From: G963664835 sp963664835
GTDB taxonomy: Bacteria; Chloroflexota; UBA6077; FW602-bin22; JBCLEL01
Length of the DNA stretch: 64,000 nucleotides
Direction: 5' to 3'
NCBI GenBank assembly: GCA_963664835.2
Contig: CAXXUG010000011.1
Span: 1 to 64,000 of the forward strand
Each line of letters starts with the position of its first letter. The stretch's first letter is position 1. The notes under the pieces were generated by a model that saw nothing but the letters and a program-made list of their open reading frames with translations, did not search any database and was not told the DNA's origin. Shown in pieces: positions 25,372-34,020 of this stretch. The position numbers were made by a program, and so were the translations under genes.

Positions 25372-25400
25372 TTGACCCATTTTGATGCAAATAATAGTAT
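25372..25400 (+). promoter_or_regulatory. Candidate promoter for transporter cluster 2
   Basis: TTGACC at 25372-25377 and TAGTAT at 25395-25400 are 17 bases apart, leaving a leader of about 160 bases before the TTG start of the binding-protein gene. The layout matches the candidate promoter at 1276-1304 of cluster 1. Confidence 0.4.
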
Positions 25401-25567
25401 TCGACTTACTGTAATGCCCGTTTAGGCAATGATCCACGGTATCGATTGCCAGGCAGTGTGCGAAAGGGGTGATACTAGAAAGATCGTTCGTCAACCGGTA
25501 TTGACAGCAACCCGATTCACCAGAGTCAAGTTGCGATCAGTTTGAACTACATTAGGAGTTTTGAGGA

Positions 25568-27220
25568 TTGTTCAAGCAAAATTTTAGCCGACGCGCTTTT
25601 CTAGCTGGCCTTGGTGCGACAGCTGCAATACCTATTATTGCTGCCTGCGAGCCTCAGATCGTTGAAGTTGAGAAAGTTCAGGTAGTAGAGAAAGAGGTAC
25701 CGGTAGAGAGGGTCGTTACCCAGGTCATCCGGGAAGAGGTCGAAAAGGTCGTCACCGTCGAGGTTGAGAAGGCGGTCGAGGTCGAGAAGGTCGTCACCGT
25801 CGAGGTTGAGAAGGCGGTAGAGGTTGTAAAGAAGGAAGTCGTAGAGGTCGAGAAGGAAGTAGTCGTAGAGGTCGAGAAGGAAACGGTCGTAGAGAAGTTC
25901 GTAACAGCTATGCCCAAGGCGGCCATCCGCGGCGAGCTGGTTGCCACCCACTGGTGGGGCGACACCTTCAGCAGCAAGACGAACACCTTCGGACTGTACG
26001 AGCACAAGCATGGCGTCGTCATGGAGGACCAGCCAGCGCCTTGGGGCGGCTATCTGGACAAGCTGTTGACCCAGTTCGCCGGCGGAGTCGCGCCGGACGT
26101 GATGTTGGTGGACGTGTATTGGAACGGGTTCTTCTTCACAAAGAACCTGTTGGCGCCGCTGAATGACGTAATCAAGGCGCACAACGCCGATCCAGAGAAG
26201 TGGACGGTAGACCCGCTGAGGGAGAACGGCTACAAGGGTCAGATCATGGCCGTGTCGGTGTTCTTCCGCAATCCCCTGGTGATCAACATCAACAAGACGC
26301 TGGCAGCCGAGGTTGGGATGGACCTGCCGGAGTGGGGCCAGGACCTGTCGATTTCTAGCGCTAAGTTCGATACTTGGAACTGGGACAATCTGGTCGAGTT
26401 CGCCAAGGCCGGCACCAAGAGAATGAACGACGGGACCGTAGAGAACTACGGGATCGGCACCACGTTCCACAACTTCTACACGTTGACGATGGGGCGGGTA
26501 ACCGACTACGGCGGCGCGCTCTTTGACGATCCCTGGAGCTACGAGGAGAACGAGTGCACCGTGAACTCGCCAGAGGTGGTGCAGGCGGTGCAGGACCACG
26601 TGGATATGGTTCTGACGCACAATGTTGCTCCGACGATCGAGGCGAGCAGGGCGATTGAGGGCGGAATGTATCGGGCAGGCAAGGCGACGAGCGTCGTGGC
26701 CTGGGCCGGCGGACACAACCTCCACAGCATGAAGTTCCCCCAGGGCGTGATCCATATGCCTTGGGACAGGAAGCGTGCGGTGAGCTTGGGCGGCAACCAC
26801 TGGGCGGCAAACAGGGAGTCGAAGAATCGAGACCTGGCCGAGGAGTACGTCGCGAAGAGCGCCCTGGACCAGGATATGATGCGCGAGATCACGTTCGTGG
26901 CCAGCGTACCGTCCTACGATGCGAGATTCCACATGGACGCGCTGACCTACCGCGAGCAGGGAGCCGAGCGAGAGCGATTCCTGGAGCAGGCCGAGGTTTG
27001 GGCGTCACGATGCCAGTCGCCGGGCGTGTCGCACTCGCCGCAGTCGCTTGAGAACATAGAAGTGTTCCCGGACTGGCGAGGAGGCAAGGCTCCGATCAAG
27101 ACGGTCGAGTTCTTGAACGCGGCTGTGCAGAGCGTGTTGATCGGCGAAAACACTGTTCAACAGGCGATGGACGACGCGAAGAGGAAGATCGACGCGGAGT
27201 TGCAGAAAGCTTCTTCCTAG
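25568..27220 (+). CDS. ABC sugar-type solute-binding lipoprotein (intact)
   Basis: This 550-residue extracellular solute-binding protein (family 1 type) has a twin-arginine lipoprotein signal (SRRAFLAG, lipobox IIAAC). An unusually long Val/Glu/Lys linker at about residues 30-112 is built from repeats such as VEVEKVVTVEVEKAV, followed by the substrate-binding domain. Start is TTG 25568: it is preceded by GAGGA and aligns with the ATG of the cluster 1 paralogue. The linker probably forms an extended stalk lifting the domain from the lipid anchor. It supplies substrate to the permeases at 27378-31214. The sugar is unknown. Confidence 0.92.
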   Translation: MFKQNFSRRAFLAGLGATAAIPIIAACEPQIVEVEKVQVVEKEVPVERVVTQVIREEVEKVVTVEVEKAVEVEKVVTVEVEKAVEVVKKEVVEVEKEVVVEVEKETVVEKFVTAMPKAAIRGELVATHWWGDTFSSKTNTFGLYEHKHGVVMEDQPAPWGGYLDKLLTQFAGGVAPDVMLVDVYWNGFFFTKNLLAPLNDVIKAHNADPEKWTVDPLRENGYKGQIMAVSVFFRNPLVININKTLAAEVGMDLPEWGQDLSISSAKFDTWNWDNLVEFAKAGTKRMNDGTVENYGIGTTFHNFYTLTMGRVTDYGGALFDDPWSYEENECTVNSPEVVQAVQDHVDMVLTHNVAPTIEASRAIEGGMYRAGKATSVVAWAGGHNLHSMKFPQGVIHMPWDRKRAVSLGGNHWAANRESKNRDLAEEYVAKSALDQDMMREITFVASVPSYDARFHMDALTYREQGAERERFLEQAEVWASRCQSPGVSHSPQSLENIEVFPDWRGGKAPIKTVEFLNAAVQSVLIGENTVQQAMDDAKRKIDAELQKASS

Positions 27221-27245
27221 CAAAGCAAAGCTCGCAGAACGCGCG

Positions 27246-27274
27246 AAAAAAGGCCGGCAATTGCCGGCCTTTTT
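27246..27274 (+). terminator. Intrinsic terminator after the solute-binding protein gene
   Basis: AAAAAGGCCGGCAA and TTGCCGGCCTTTTT form a perfect long hairpin with a T-run. It stands between the binding-protein gene and the permease genes, as in cluster 1, and can act on either strand. Confidence 0.85.
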
Positions 27275-27377
27275 CGCCAAGTTGGCCCATCCATATGATC
27301 GGCCGGTGCTCAGGGACGGGTAATGAGTTGAACTCAGTCGCTGTCGGGCCTGAGTCTGGCCCTCGGAGGTTGGCTGG

Positions 27378-28301
27378 ATGAGTTCAATTTCAGTCACTGC
27401 TCAAAAGCGGAGGCGGTGGTCTCCCCAAGCCCTTCGCGATATTCGTGACGGCTATATCTGCATTCTGCCCTGGATCATTGGATTCGTGGGCTTCACAGCC
27501 GGCCCGATCGTGTTCTCCCTATGGGTATCGTTCAACGAATACGATGTCCTTAGCCCGCCAAAGTTCACCGGCATTGACAACTACATCGACATGGTCAATG
27601 ACGAGCTGTTCTGGCAATCGTTGAAGGTAACGACCATCTACGTGTTGGGTGCCGTGCCCACTGGGGTTGTCGCCGGCTACGCACTGGCGCTGCTGTTGAA
27701 CCAGAAGGTTAGCGGACTCTCGATCTGGCGGACGGCCTTCTATATGCCAGCGGTGGTCCCGGGACTGGCGACCGCCTACCTGTTTGCCTGGATGTTCAAC
27801 AGCGATATCGGCTTGATCAACGGTGCTTTGCGGGTCATCGGGATCCAGGGTCCGCAGTGGTTCGGGTCTCGCGAGTGGGTGCTGCCGGCGTTTATGTTGA
27901 TGCACATATGGGCCGCCGGAGGAGGGCTGATCCTCTATTTGGCGGCGCTGCAAGGTGTACCGACGACGCTCTACGACGCGGCGGTTGTCGACGGAGCGAA
28001 TGCCTGGCAGAAGTTCTGGAATGTCACCTTGCCGATGACCTCACCGGTCGTCTTCTTCGTATTCCTGACCGGAATGATCGCCTCATTCCAGGTGTTCACC
28101 GCGGGATACATAGTGACTGGAGGCGGGCCGGCGAACGCTTCGTTGTTCTACGTGCTGTATTTATACAGAAGCGGATGGCAACACTTCGAGATGGGGTACG
28201 CCGCCTCGCTGGCGTGGGTGTTATTCCTGATCATCATGTTATTGACTCTATTGAGCCTGCGGGCGTCTCAGCGGATGGTCTACTACGAGTTCGCGAACTG
28301 A
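27378..28301 (+). CDS. ABC sugar transporter permease, MalF/UgpA type
   Basis: This 307-residue permease is the cluster 2 counterpart of the gene at 3173, with the same length and the EAA loop YDAAVVDGANAWQKFWNVTL at about residues 200-219. The start ATG follows GGAGGTTGGCTGG. It is the single MalF-type partner available to the three MalG-type genes that follow. Confidence 0.92.
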   Translation: MSSISVTAQKRRRWSPQALRDIRDGYICILPWIIGFVGFTAGPIVFSLWVSFNEYDVLSPPKFTGIDNYIDMVNDELFWQSLKVTTIYVLGAVPTGVVAGYALALLLNQKVSGLSIWRTAFYMPAVVPGLATAYLFAWMFNSDIGLINGALRVIGIQGPQWFGSREWVLPAFMLMHIWAAGGGLILYLAALQGVPTTLYDAAVVDGANAWQKFWNVTLPMTSPVVFFVFLTGMIASFQVFTAGYIVTGGGPANASLFYVLYLYRSGWQHFEMGYAASLAWVLFLIIMLLTLLSLRASQRMVYYEFAN

Positions 28302-28367
28302 TCCGAGGTGCCGAATGCGGCAAAGCTTCGGTTTGCAGGAGAGTGAAGGCGTGCCGGGACTTTTCAA

Positions 28368-29288
28368 GTGAATCCGTTTGCGTCAATAGAAGGAACCACC
28401 GAAAGGCTGCGTTGGTCCTACCAATCTGGGCGGCTGGGCCACGTCGCGAGAAGGGCCGTCGGACGCGCGTTTATATATCTGGGCCTGTTGATAGGCATCG
28501 CGATATTCGCTGGCCCCCTGTATTGGATGGTCGGCAGCGGATTGAAACCCGAAGGCGACGTATTCGAATATCCGCCGAACTTCTTCCCCAGCACGATCCA
28601 CTGGTATAATTATCCCGAGGCTCTTGAGCAATTTCCCTTCGTTCGCTCGGTGACCAACTCAGCCATCATCATAGTGGGAATCGAGCTTGGCCGGCTGATC
28701 ACCTCCAGCCTTGCGGCCTTCGGGTTTTCGAGGGTGAGTTTTCCCCACAGAGATAAGATATTCGTGCTCGTCTTGAGCACTCTGATGATCCCCTATCATG
28801 TGACCCTGATCCCTCAATACCTCATTTTTCGCGACCTGGGTTGGTTGGACTCCTTCTACCCATTGATCGTTCCGAATCTGTTCGGCGGGGGAGCGTTCTT
28901 CATCTTCCTGCTGCGCCAGTTCTTCCTGACGATTCCCAAGGACTACGACGATGCCGCGCGGATCGACGGGTGTGGCACCTTCGGCATATTCTGGCGGATC
29001 ATCATGCCACAGTCGCTGCCGGCGCTGGGCGCGGTCGCAATCTTCACCTTCATGTGGACGTGGGAAGACTTCCTCGCCCCGCTTATCTACCTGAACTCAC
29101 CGGAGAATCACACGGTGGCTTTGGCCTTTCAGCAGTGGCAACGGTCGCCCCAACACTTTGGATTCAAGCACGGTTGGAACCACATAATGGCGATCGGCTC
29201 GATGATCACCCTGCCGCCGGTGCTAGTGTTTTTCTTCACACAGCGTTACTTCATCCAAGGCGTAGTCATTAGCGGGATCAAGGGATGA
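28368..29288 (+). CDS. ABC sugar transporter permease, MalG type (cluster 2 copy 1, SPQHFGFKH loop)
   Basis: This 306-residue MalG-type permease has the EAA loop YDDAARIDGCGTFGIFWRII. It carries RSPQHFGFKHG in the C-terminal periplasmic loop, the same type as the first MalG gene of cluster 1. Elsewhere it groups with its cluster 2 neighbours (SSLAAFGFSRV, RFPHRDK-like core, QGVVISG). The start is GTG 28368 with a poor ribosome-binding site. Confidence 0.9.
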   Translation: MNPFASIEGTTERLRWSYQSGRLGHVARRAVGRAFIYLGLLIGIAIFAGPLYWMVGSGLKPEGDVFEYPPNFFPSTIHWYNYPEALEQFPFVRSVTNSAIIIVGIELGRLITSSLAAFGFSRVSFPHRDKIFVLVLSTLMIPYHVTLIPQYLIFRDLGWLDSFYPLIVPNLFGGGAFFIFLLRQFFLTIPKDYDDAARIDGCGTFGIFWRIIMPQSLPALGAVAIFTFMWTWEDFLAPLIYLNSPENHTVALAFQQWQRSPQHFGFKHGWNHIMAIGSMITLPPVLVFFFTQRYFIQGVVISGIKG

Positions 29289-29335
29289 TGGCTCCTATGT
29301 CGCGGAACTAGACCACACCAACAGGATTCATCGTT

Positions 29336-30253
29336 ATGTCAGTGTTTACGCGCCCAATTGCCAACTTCAGGGAGGCCCGCGACTCCGAGAGACTGGGCCG
29401 CATGTTCAGACGTGCGCTCGGTCGTGCGTTTATCTACATCGGCCTCCTGGTTGGGCTAATGCTCTTCGCCGGACCGTTGTATTGGATGATCGCCAGCGGA
29501 GTGAAGGCGGAGGGCGACGTCTTCCAATATCCGCCCAACTTCATCCCGCAAGAGATCTATTTGCAAAACTATCCCGACGCGATCAACCGGTTCCCCTTGA
29601 TCAACTCCGTGAAGAACACGTTGTTCGTGGTGGTGATGATCGAGATCGGCCGTTTGCTCACGTCCAGCCTCGCGGCCTTTGGCTTCTCAAGAGTGTCCTT
29701 CCCTCATCGAGACAAGATCTTCATCTTGGTGTTGAGCACCATGATGATCCCTTACCACGTGACGCTGATTCCACAGTACCTGATCTTCCGCGACCTGAGA
29801 TTGCTCGACTCGCTGCATCCACTCTATATTCCCCACCTGTTCGGTGGCGGAGCGTTTTTCATATTCCTCTTGCGCCAGTTCTTCCTGACTATCCCCAAGG
29901 ACTACGACGACGCGGCGCGAATTGACGGATGCGGCACCTTTGGGATCTATTGGAAAATCATCATGCCGCAGTCGCTGCCGGCTCTGGGTGCAGTTGCGAT
30001 CTTCACCTTCATGTGGACGTGGGAGGACTTCCTCGGCCCGCTGATCTACGTAAACTCCCCAGAGAAACACACCGTTGCCCTCGCCTATCAGCATTGGCAA
30101 AGGGGTGGCCCCATACAGGGCGCCTTCCTGAAGATGGGTTGGAATCACATCATGGCAATGGGCTCGGTGATAACGTTGCCGCCTATCATGGTGTTCTTCT
30201 TCGCCCAACGTTACTTTATTCAGGGCGTCGTTATCAGTGGGGTCAAGGGTTGA
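29336..30253 (+). CDS. ABC sugar transporter permease, MalG type (cluster 2 copy 2, GGPIQGAFLKM loop)
   Basis: This 305-residue MalG-type permease has a full EAA loop (YDDAARIDGCGTFGIYW). The loop near the C terminus reads RGGPIQGAFLKMG, matching the fourth MalG gene of cluster 1. The expected neighbouring change HTVALAYQHW keeps it with cluster 2. The ATG start is 47 bases after the previous gene. Confidence 0.9.
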   Translation: MSVFTRPIANFREARDSERLGRMFRRALGRAFIYIGLLVGLMLFAGPLYWMIASGVKAEGDVFQYPPNFIPQEIYLQNYPDAINRFPLINSVKNTLFVVVMIEIGRLLTSSLAAFGFSRVSFPHRDKIFILVLSTMMIPYHVTLIPQYLIFRDLRLLDSLHPLYIPHLFGGGAFFIFLLRQFFLTIPKDYDDAARIDGCGTFGIYWKIIMPQSLPALGAVAIFTFMWTWEDFLGPLIYVNSPEKHTVALAYQHWQRGGPIQGAFLKMGWNHIMAMGSVITLPPIMVFFFAQRYFIQGVVISGVKG

Positions 30254-30293
30254 GGGATCCCACATCGGAAGAGAATGAATCGGACCACCGGTC

Positions 30294-31214
30294 GTGAGTT
30301 CTGCTGCGGGGGACGCAAGCGCGATTGCAAGGCTCAGGTCCGTCGTTCTCTCGGAGACAGCCCAGCTTCGAGCCAACAGGCTGATCGGCCGCGCTCTCAT
30401 TTACCTCGGGCTTATCATAGGAATAGCACTCTTCACCGGCCCGCTCTACTGGATGATTGCCAGTGGAATGAAGGCGGAGGGCGATGTCTTCGAATACCCG
30501 CCCAACTTCATTCCACGAGAGATTCATCTGGAGAACTATCCCGAGGCCATAAACCAATTCCCGTTGTTCAGCGCTGTTAGAAATACGATGTTTGTCATCG
30601 TGATGACGGAAATCGGCCGGCTGCTCACCTCCAGCCTGGCCGCCTTTGGCTTTGCCCGAGTTCGGTTTCCTCACCGAGACAAGATATTCATCTTGGTGTT
30701 GAGCACCCTGATGATCCCCTACCACGTGACGTTGATCCCACAGTTCCTAATCTTCAGAGACTTGGGCCTGCTAGACTCGCTCCATCCCCTGTACATCCCG
30801 AACCTATTCGGCGGCGGCGCGTTCTTCATCTTCCTGCTGCGTCAGTTCTTCATGACGATCCCGCAGGATTATGACGACGCGGCCCGAATAGATGGATGCG
30901 GCACCTTTGGCATATATTGGCGGATCATCATGCCCCAATCACTGCCGGCGCTGGGAGCGGTGGCGATCTTCACCTTCATGTGGACCTGGGAAGATTTCCT
31001 CGGGCCGTTGATTTACGTGAATTCGCCCGAGAAACATACCGTCGCCATTGCCTTCCAGCAATGGGAAAGATCTCCCCGTTTCACCATTGCCCAGCAGGGT
31101 TGGAATCACATAATGGCAATGGGGACGGTGATAACATTGCCGCCAATACTGGTGTTCTTCTTCACCCAACGCTACTTCATTCAGGGCGTTGTCATTAGCG
31201 GCGTCAAAGGCTGA
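30294..31214 (+). CDS. ABC sugar transporter permease, MalG type (cluster 2 copy 3, SPRFTIAQQ loop)
   Basis: This third MalG-type permease of cluster 2 (306 residues) shares core and EAA loop with its neighbours but has RSPRFTIAQQG in the variable loop, a type not seen elsewhere in the window. Start is GTG 30294, 40 bases after the previous gene. A long PhyH gene follows after 50 bases. Confidence 0.9.
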   Translation: MSSAAGDASAIARLRSVVLSETAQLRANRLIGRALIYLGLIIGIALFTGPLYWMIASGMKAEGDVFEYPPNFIPREIHLENYPEAINQFPLFSAVRNTMFVIVMTEIGRLLTSSLAAFGFARVRFPHRDKIFILVLSTLMIPYHVTLIPQFLIFRDLGLLDSLHPLYIPNLFGGGAFFIFLLRQFFMTIPQDYDDAARIDGCGTFGIYWRIIMPQSLPALGAVAIFTFMWTWEDFLGPLIYVNSPEKHTVAIAFQQWERSPRFTIAQQGWNHIMAMGTVITLPPILVFFFTQRYFIQGVVISGVKG

Positions 31215-31264
31215 GTATCGCTTAGATCGAAGCATGATCGCATCTGCGACCAGGGAGTTGAGCA

Positions 31265-32485
31265 ATGCCTATCGAGGTTGATCCCGGCCAAATGCAGGAG
31301 CATGGCTACATCGTCCTGCGCAACGTCGTCCCTCCAGCCCAGTTGGACGGTCTCAGGGCCAGCTACGAGACGTTGGTGGACCGTCAACGCGCCATTTGGG
31401 CGCGAGACCGAGGACCCGACGATCCGCCCGGCGGAGTCTGGGAGACCCATCACCAGCCCCGCCTGGTCTTCAACGAGCTGGTCGACGAGTCCACCGCCGA
31501 CACTCTCGACTTCCTTCTCGCCGAGCCCTGGAATGTGAGCCGCCAGCTCATGAAAGGACGCGACATCGGCCTGCACGCGATGTTCTTGATGTGCAACCCG
31601 ACCAGCGACCGCGGTCCGGCCGATTGGCACCGGGACACAAGTGCGGAGTTCGACGCCCCGTTGCAAGGATTAGAGCTAGACATGGAGGCTAACGGCCCCG
31701 GCTATGTTCAGTGGAACGTCCCACTCTACGATGACGATGTCCTTTGGGTTGTACCGGGGAGTCATCGCCGGCCGAACACCGAAGCGGAGAACCGCCAGTT
31801 GGCGGAGGACCCACGACAGCCCCTTCCCGGCGGCATTCCGGTCGAGCTCAAAGCCGGCGACGGAGTGGTCTACACCAACTTCATCCTGCACTGGGGCAGC
31901 AACTATAGCTCCAATCTGCGCCGAACGATCCATTTCGGATACCAGTCGTTCGGTGGCCCGCTCTACCGCTACTACCATCTCTGGTGGGACCCGAAGTTTG
32001 CAAAGAATCTGCCGGCACACCTCCGCGAGCGGTTCGAACACTGGGACAGGCTGATACTCGAAGAACACGACAAGATCGAGTCCATCTTTCGCGCGATCCT
32101 GGACAAGGACGCCGATGCCTTCTCGACCAGACTCGCCTTCCTCCATTCCGGCGAGACCGGCCGGATGGTCACTGTGATCCTGCTATGCAAGTTGGCCTCC
32201 AGCGCGTTGTACCTCAAGCAGGTTGAGGTGGCCGGCCGACCCAGGAAGGAGGGAGGCAATTTCACCGATCTGCGCGCCCCCATCCTCCATCTCTATGAGG
32301 ATATGACGCGCCGCTTCTCATTGGACGAGATCGAAACACTTTGGAAGCGTTTCTCCGTACTCGACCAGAAACTGCAATCGGATGGACCACAGTTACTCGC
32401 CGGCACCCAGGCCAAGTCTGCTGAGTACCGCGTCTTTGAGATGCCGGAGAACTTCTCGCTCGAAAGCTTTGTCGCCAGTTGGTGA
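31265..32485 (+). CDS. Phytanoyl-CoA dioxygenase (PhyH) family protein, long form
   Basis: This 406-residue oxygenase is the paralogue of the protein at 8156 and has the same long C-terminal helical extension. The metal ligands are seen in DWHRDTSAEF and LHWGSNYSSNLRRT, with VPGSHRR between. The start ATG is preceded by GGAG. It ends the conserved part of cluster 2 and leads into the glycosidase genes. Confidence 0.9.
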   Translation: MPIEVDPGQMQEHGYIVLRNVVPPAQLDGLRASYETLVDRQRAIWARDRGPDDPPGGVWETHHQPRLVFNELVDESTADTLDFLLAEPWNVSRQLMKGRDIGLHAMFLMCNPTSDRGPADWHRDTSAEFDAPLQGLELDMEANGPGYVQWNVPLYDDDVLWVVPGSHRRPNTEAENRQLAEDPRQPLPGGIPVELKAGDGVVYTNFILHWGSNYSSNLRRTIHFGYQSFGGPLYRYYHLWWDPKFAKNLPAHLRERFEHWDRLILEEHDKIESIFRAILDKDADAFSTRLAFLHSGETGRMVTVILLCKLASSALYLKQVEVAGRPRKEGGNFTDLRAPILHLYEDMTRRFSLDEIETLWKRFSVLDQKLQSDGPQLLAGTQAKSAEYRVFEMPENFSLESFVASW

Positions 32486-32612
32486 CCAGTAGCACCAACG
32501 TCAGCAAGCAAGGAGACAATTCTCAACCGTCAACCAAATGGTACAACGATTGGCAGGCTCGCCGTCCAAACAGGCTCGACCCGTCTAATGCACTAAGTGA
32601 AGGAGAAGGCAC

Positions 32613-33914
32613 ATGGCTAAGATCGCACACATTGGTGGTGGCAGCGCCGGCTTCGGCAAGCGTTTTCTGACCGACGTTCTCACCCGGCCGGCGTTGCAGG
32701 ACTCTACCCTTACGCTCATGGACATCAATCCAGACAATCTGGACATCATGGCAACCTTGGGCAAGCGTCTGGCTGCACAGGTGAATTCAGGCGTCAAGAT
32801 CGAGGCGACGACCGACCGCAGACGCGCGTTGGATGGCGCCGATTATGTCATCGATACCATCGTGTCCGACGGTTTCGACCCCCGCATCATTGAAGTGGGC
32901 ATCCCTCAAGAGTTCGGAGTCTACCATTCGGTCGGTTGTACCTCCGGTCCATCGGGCATCTTCCGCGGTCTTCGCTACATCGCCGTTCTGCTCGACATGG
33001 CCAAGGACGTTGAGGAGCTATGTCCGAATGCCCTGGTGCTTGACTACCAGAATCCCACCTCGATCGTCCCTTGGGCCATGAGCATGGCCACCAACATGCG
33101 GTTTATCGGCCTCTGTCACAGCGTCCAGCATACCGCGATGACCCTCGCCGAGTACATCGGCGCTCCCTATGAGGAGACCGGACACTGGGTCGCCGGCATC
33201 AACCATCAGGCCTGGTTCCTCCGTTTCGAATGGAACGGCGAAGATGCCTTGCCACTGCTCCACGAAAAGATGCAGGATCCCGAGATTTACAATCAAGACG
33301 TGGTTCGTTTCGAGATGATGAAGTACTTCGGCTACTTTCTTACCGAGTCGAGCCTTCATAACTCCGAGTACGTGCCCTGGTTCCGCAAGAACCTCGAGCT
33401 GGTAGAAAGATGGGCGCCCGGAGCGATGGGCCCTGATTTCATGAATGAACATGTGGAACGCGCCAGGGTAAAGCGCGAGCAACTGCGCAAGGAGGCCTAC
33501 GGCGAAGCGCCGATAGAGGCAGATCCCGGCGTCGAGTATTGCATTGACATCATCAACTCAATCGAGAGCAATATCCCGGCCCGTATAAACGCAAACGTGC
33601 CCAACACCGGCCTGATCACGAACCTGCCCCCAGGATCGTGTGTCGAAGTACCCTGCCTGGTCGACAATATGGGCGTTCATCCCTGTTACGTCGGCGACCT
33701 GCCGGAGCAGTGCGCCGCGGTGAATCGCATGCGCCAGAACCAGGACGGGTTGGCGGCCAAGGGCGCAATCGAGGGCGACCGGCGAGCGATCGAGCAGGCC
33801 ATCTCCCTCGATCCTATGACATCCTCAGTCCTGACCCTGGACCAGATTCACTCCATGGTCGAGAAGATGTTCGAAGCGGAAGCTCAATACCTGCCCCAGT
33901 TCAGCACCGTCTGA
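32613..33914 (+). CDS. Glycoside hydrolase family 4 protein
   Basis: This 433-residue GH4 protein belongs to the unusual NAD+- and Mn2+-dependent glycosidases (alpha-galactosidase, alpha-glucuronidase, 6-phospho-glucosidase). The N-terminal Rossmann motif is IGGGSAGFGKRF. The metal ligands are the Cys in IGLCHSVQ and the His in NHQAWFLRF. AAGGAG precedes the ATG. It is the first of two GH4 genes after the transporter, so it probably acts on the imported glycoside in the cytoplasm. The exact sugar cannot be told. Confidence 0.9.
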   Translation: MAKIAHIGGGSAGFGKRFLTDVLTRPALQDSTLTLMDINPDNLDIMATLGKRLAAQVNSGVKIEATTDRRRALDGADYVIDTIVSDGFDPRIIEVGIPQEFGVYHSVGCTSGPSGIFRGLRYIAVLLDMAKDVEELCPNALVLDYQNPTSIVPWAMSMATNMRFIGLCHSVQHTAMTLAEYIGAPYEETGHWVAGINHQAWFLRFEWNGEDALPLLHEKMQDPEIYNQDVVRFEMMKYFGYFLTESSLHNSEYVPWFRKNLELVERWAPGAMGPDFMNEHVERARVKREQLRKEAYGEAPIEADPGVEYCIDIINSIESNIPARINANVPNTGLITNLPPGSCVEVPCLVDNMGVHPCYVGDLPEQCAAVNRMRQNQDGLAAKGAIEGDRRAIEQAISLDPMTSSVLTLDQIHSMVEKMFEAEAQYLPQFSTV

Positions 33915-34020
33915 CCAAAAAGCCTGAAGAAGCTGTCCGAATCGATCGATGGGCACTCGTCAACGCGAAGTCGATTTAGATTGTCAACAGGACCTGGCGT
34001 TTCAGTAAGGAGGAATTAGC

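Noticed and set aside
25425..25450. GGCAAT...ATTGCC inverted repeat before the cluster 2 binding-protein gene as an operator
   Set aside because: It has no counterpart before cluster 1, is only 6 bp and is expected by chance.
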